This document shows, in pieces, positions 14,176-14,335 of a DNA stretch of 14,335 bases (position 1 is the stretch's first letter; each line of letters starts with the position of its first letter). The position numbers were made by a program, and so were the translations under genes. Origin of the DNA: Deltaproteobacteria bacterium (lineage in GTDB: Bacteria > Bdellovibrionota > UBA1018 > UBA923). The stretch is from the NCBI GenBank assembly GCA_016194725.1, contig JACQAW010000275.1, positions 1-14,335 of the forward strand. Direction: 5' to 3'. The notes below the pieces were generated by a model that saw nothing but the letters and a program-made list of their open reading frames with translations, was not told the DNA's origin and made no database searches.

Positions 14176-14335
14176 ATGACCGCGGAGCAGGCGACGCAAC
14201 TCAATAACTTCTGGTACGTCGCGGCTCAAAGCATCGAGCTCAAGTCGCGGCCACTTGAGCGCAAAATCAACGGCCAGACGCTGGTCCTTTTCCGTGATAA
14301 CGACGACACCCCGCACGCGCTCAATGCACGCTGCC
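14176..14335 (+). CDS. Rieske-type oxygenase, N-terminal part (cut by window end)
   Basis: 53 residues are visible from ATG 14176; the gene continues beyond the window. NNFWYVAAQSIEL, LERKINGQTLVLFRDNDDTP and HALNARC match the N-terminal start of Rieske [2Fe-2S] oxygenases of the VanA/PaO (pheophorbide a oxygenase) type. There the Cys shown is the first cluster ligand of the C-x-H motif. These enzymes hydroxylate or demethylate aromatic and other ring substrates using electrons from a reductase. The second cluster motif and the mononuclear iron site lie outside the window, so the substrate cannot be judged. Confidence 0.85.
   Translation, partial: MTAEQATQLNNFWYVAAQSIELKSRPLERKINGQTLVLFRDNDDTPHALNARC

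Noticed and set aside
1..14335. CRISPR array, tRNA, rRNA or insertion sequence
   Set aside because: Looked for regularly spaced repeats, cloverleaf-like stretches and transposase motifs on both strands and saw none.

Overview
This is a bacterial window, most likely from a Gram-negative organism, though I cannot name the lineage. Most of it is GC-rich with dense, often overlapping genes. The chromosomal part carries a serA of exactly the 410-residue E. coli type, next to the tail of a GlcD-type FAD-linked oxidase. AT-rich patches at about 9.4-10.1 kb and 11.5-11.6 kb stand out from the rest.

Layout. (a) 1-1366: the end of an FAD-linked oxidase, convergent with serA (serine biosynthesis). (b) 1422-4224, minus strand: an exported macro-domain protein overlapping, in another frame, a two-domain protein that joins a 2-oxoglutarate/Fe(II) oxygenase-like fold to a nucleoside-phosphorylase-like domain. 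The junction looks like a broken single gene. (c) 4295-7129, minus strand: a tightly coupled operon of a class III PLP aminotransferase, a short-chain dehydrogenase/reductase (SDR) with normal catalytic residues, and a second SDR that has lost its catalytic Tyr. (d) 7163-9385, plus strand, diverging from (c): a Zn-dependent phospholipase C-like protein, a small membrane protein and a multi-pass flippase-like membrane protein. (e) 9386-10273: an AT-rich island with the stub of a BrnT-type toxin fused to a CopG-type antitoxin, then a large perfect hairpin. (f) 10274-11495, minus strand: a radical SAM/SPASM-like enzyme coupled to a 72-residue protein of unknown function. (g) 11592-14335, plus strand: a duplicated FtsX/MacB-type ABC permease without an ATPase in view, then the beginning of a Rieske-type oxygenase.

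Genes working together. Groups (c) and (d) look like functional cassettes: amino/keto-group chemistry in (c), and a membrane-lipid theme in (d). Group (b) brings together ADP-ribose/nucleoside-type folds and is the best candidate for an undescribed system.

Regulation. In four places a good -10 box lies only 6 or 7 bases before the ATG (serA, the toxin stub, the ABC permease and the Rieske gene). This predicts leaderless mRNAs and may be a general trait of the organism. All family names rest on reading motifs by eye, not on database searches.
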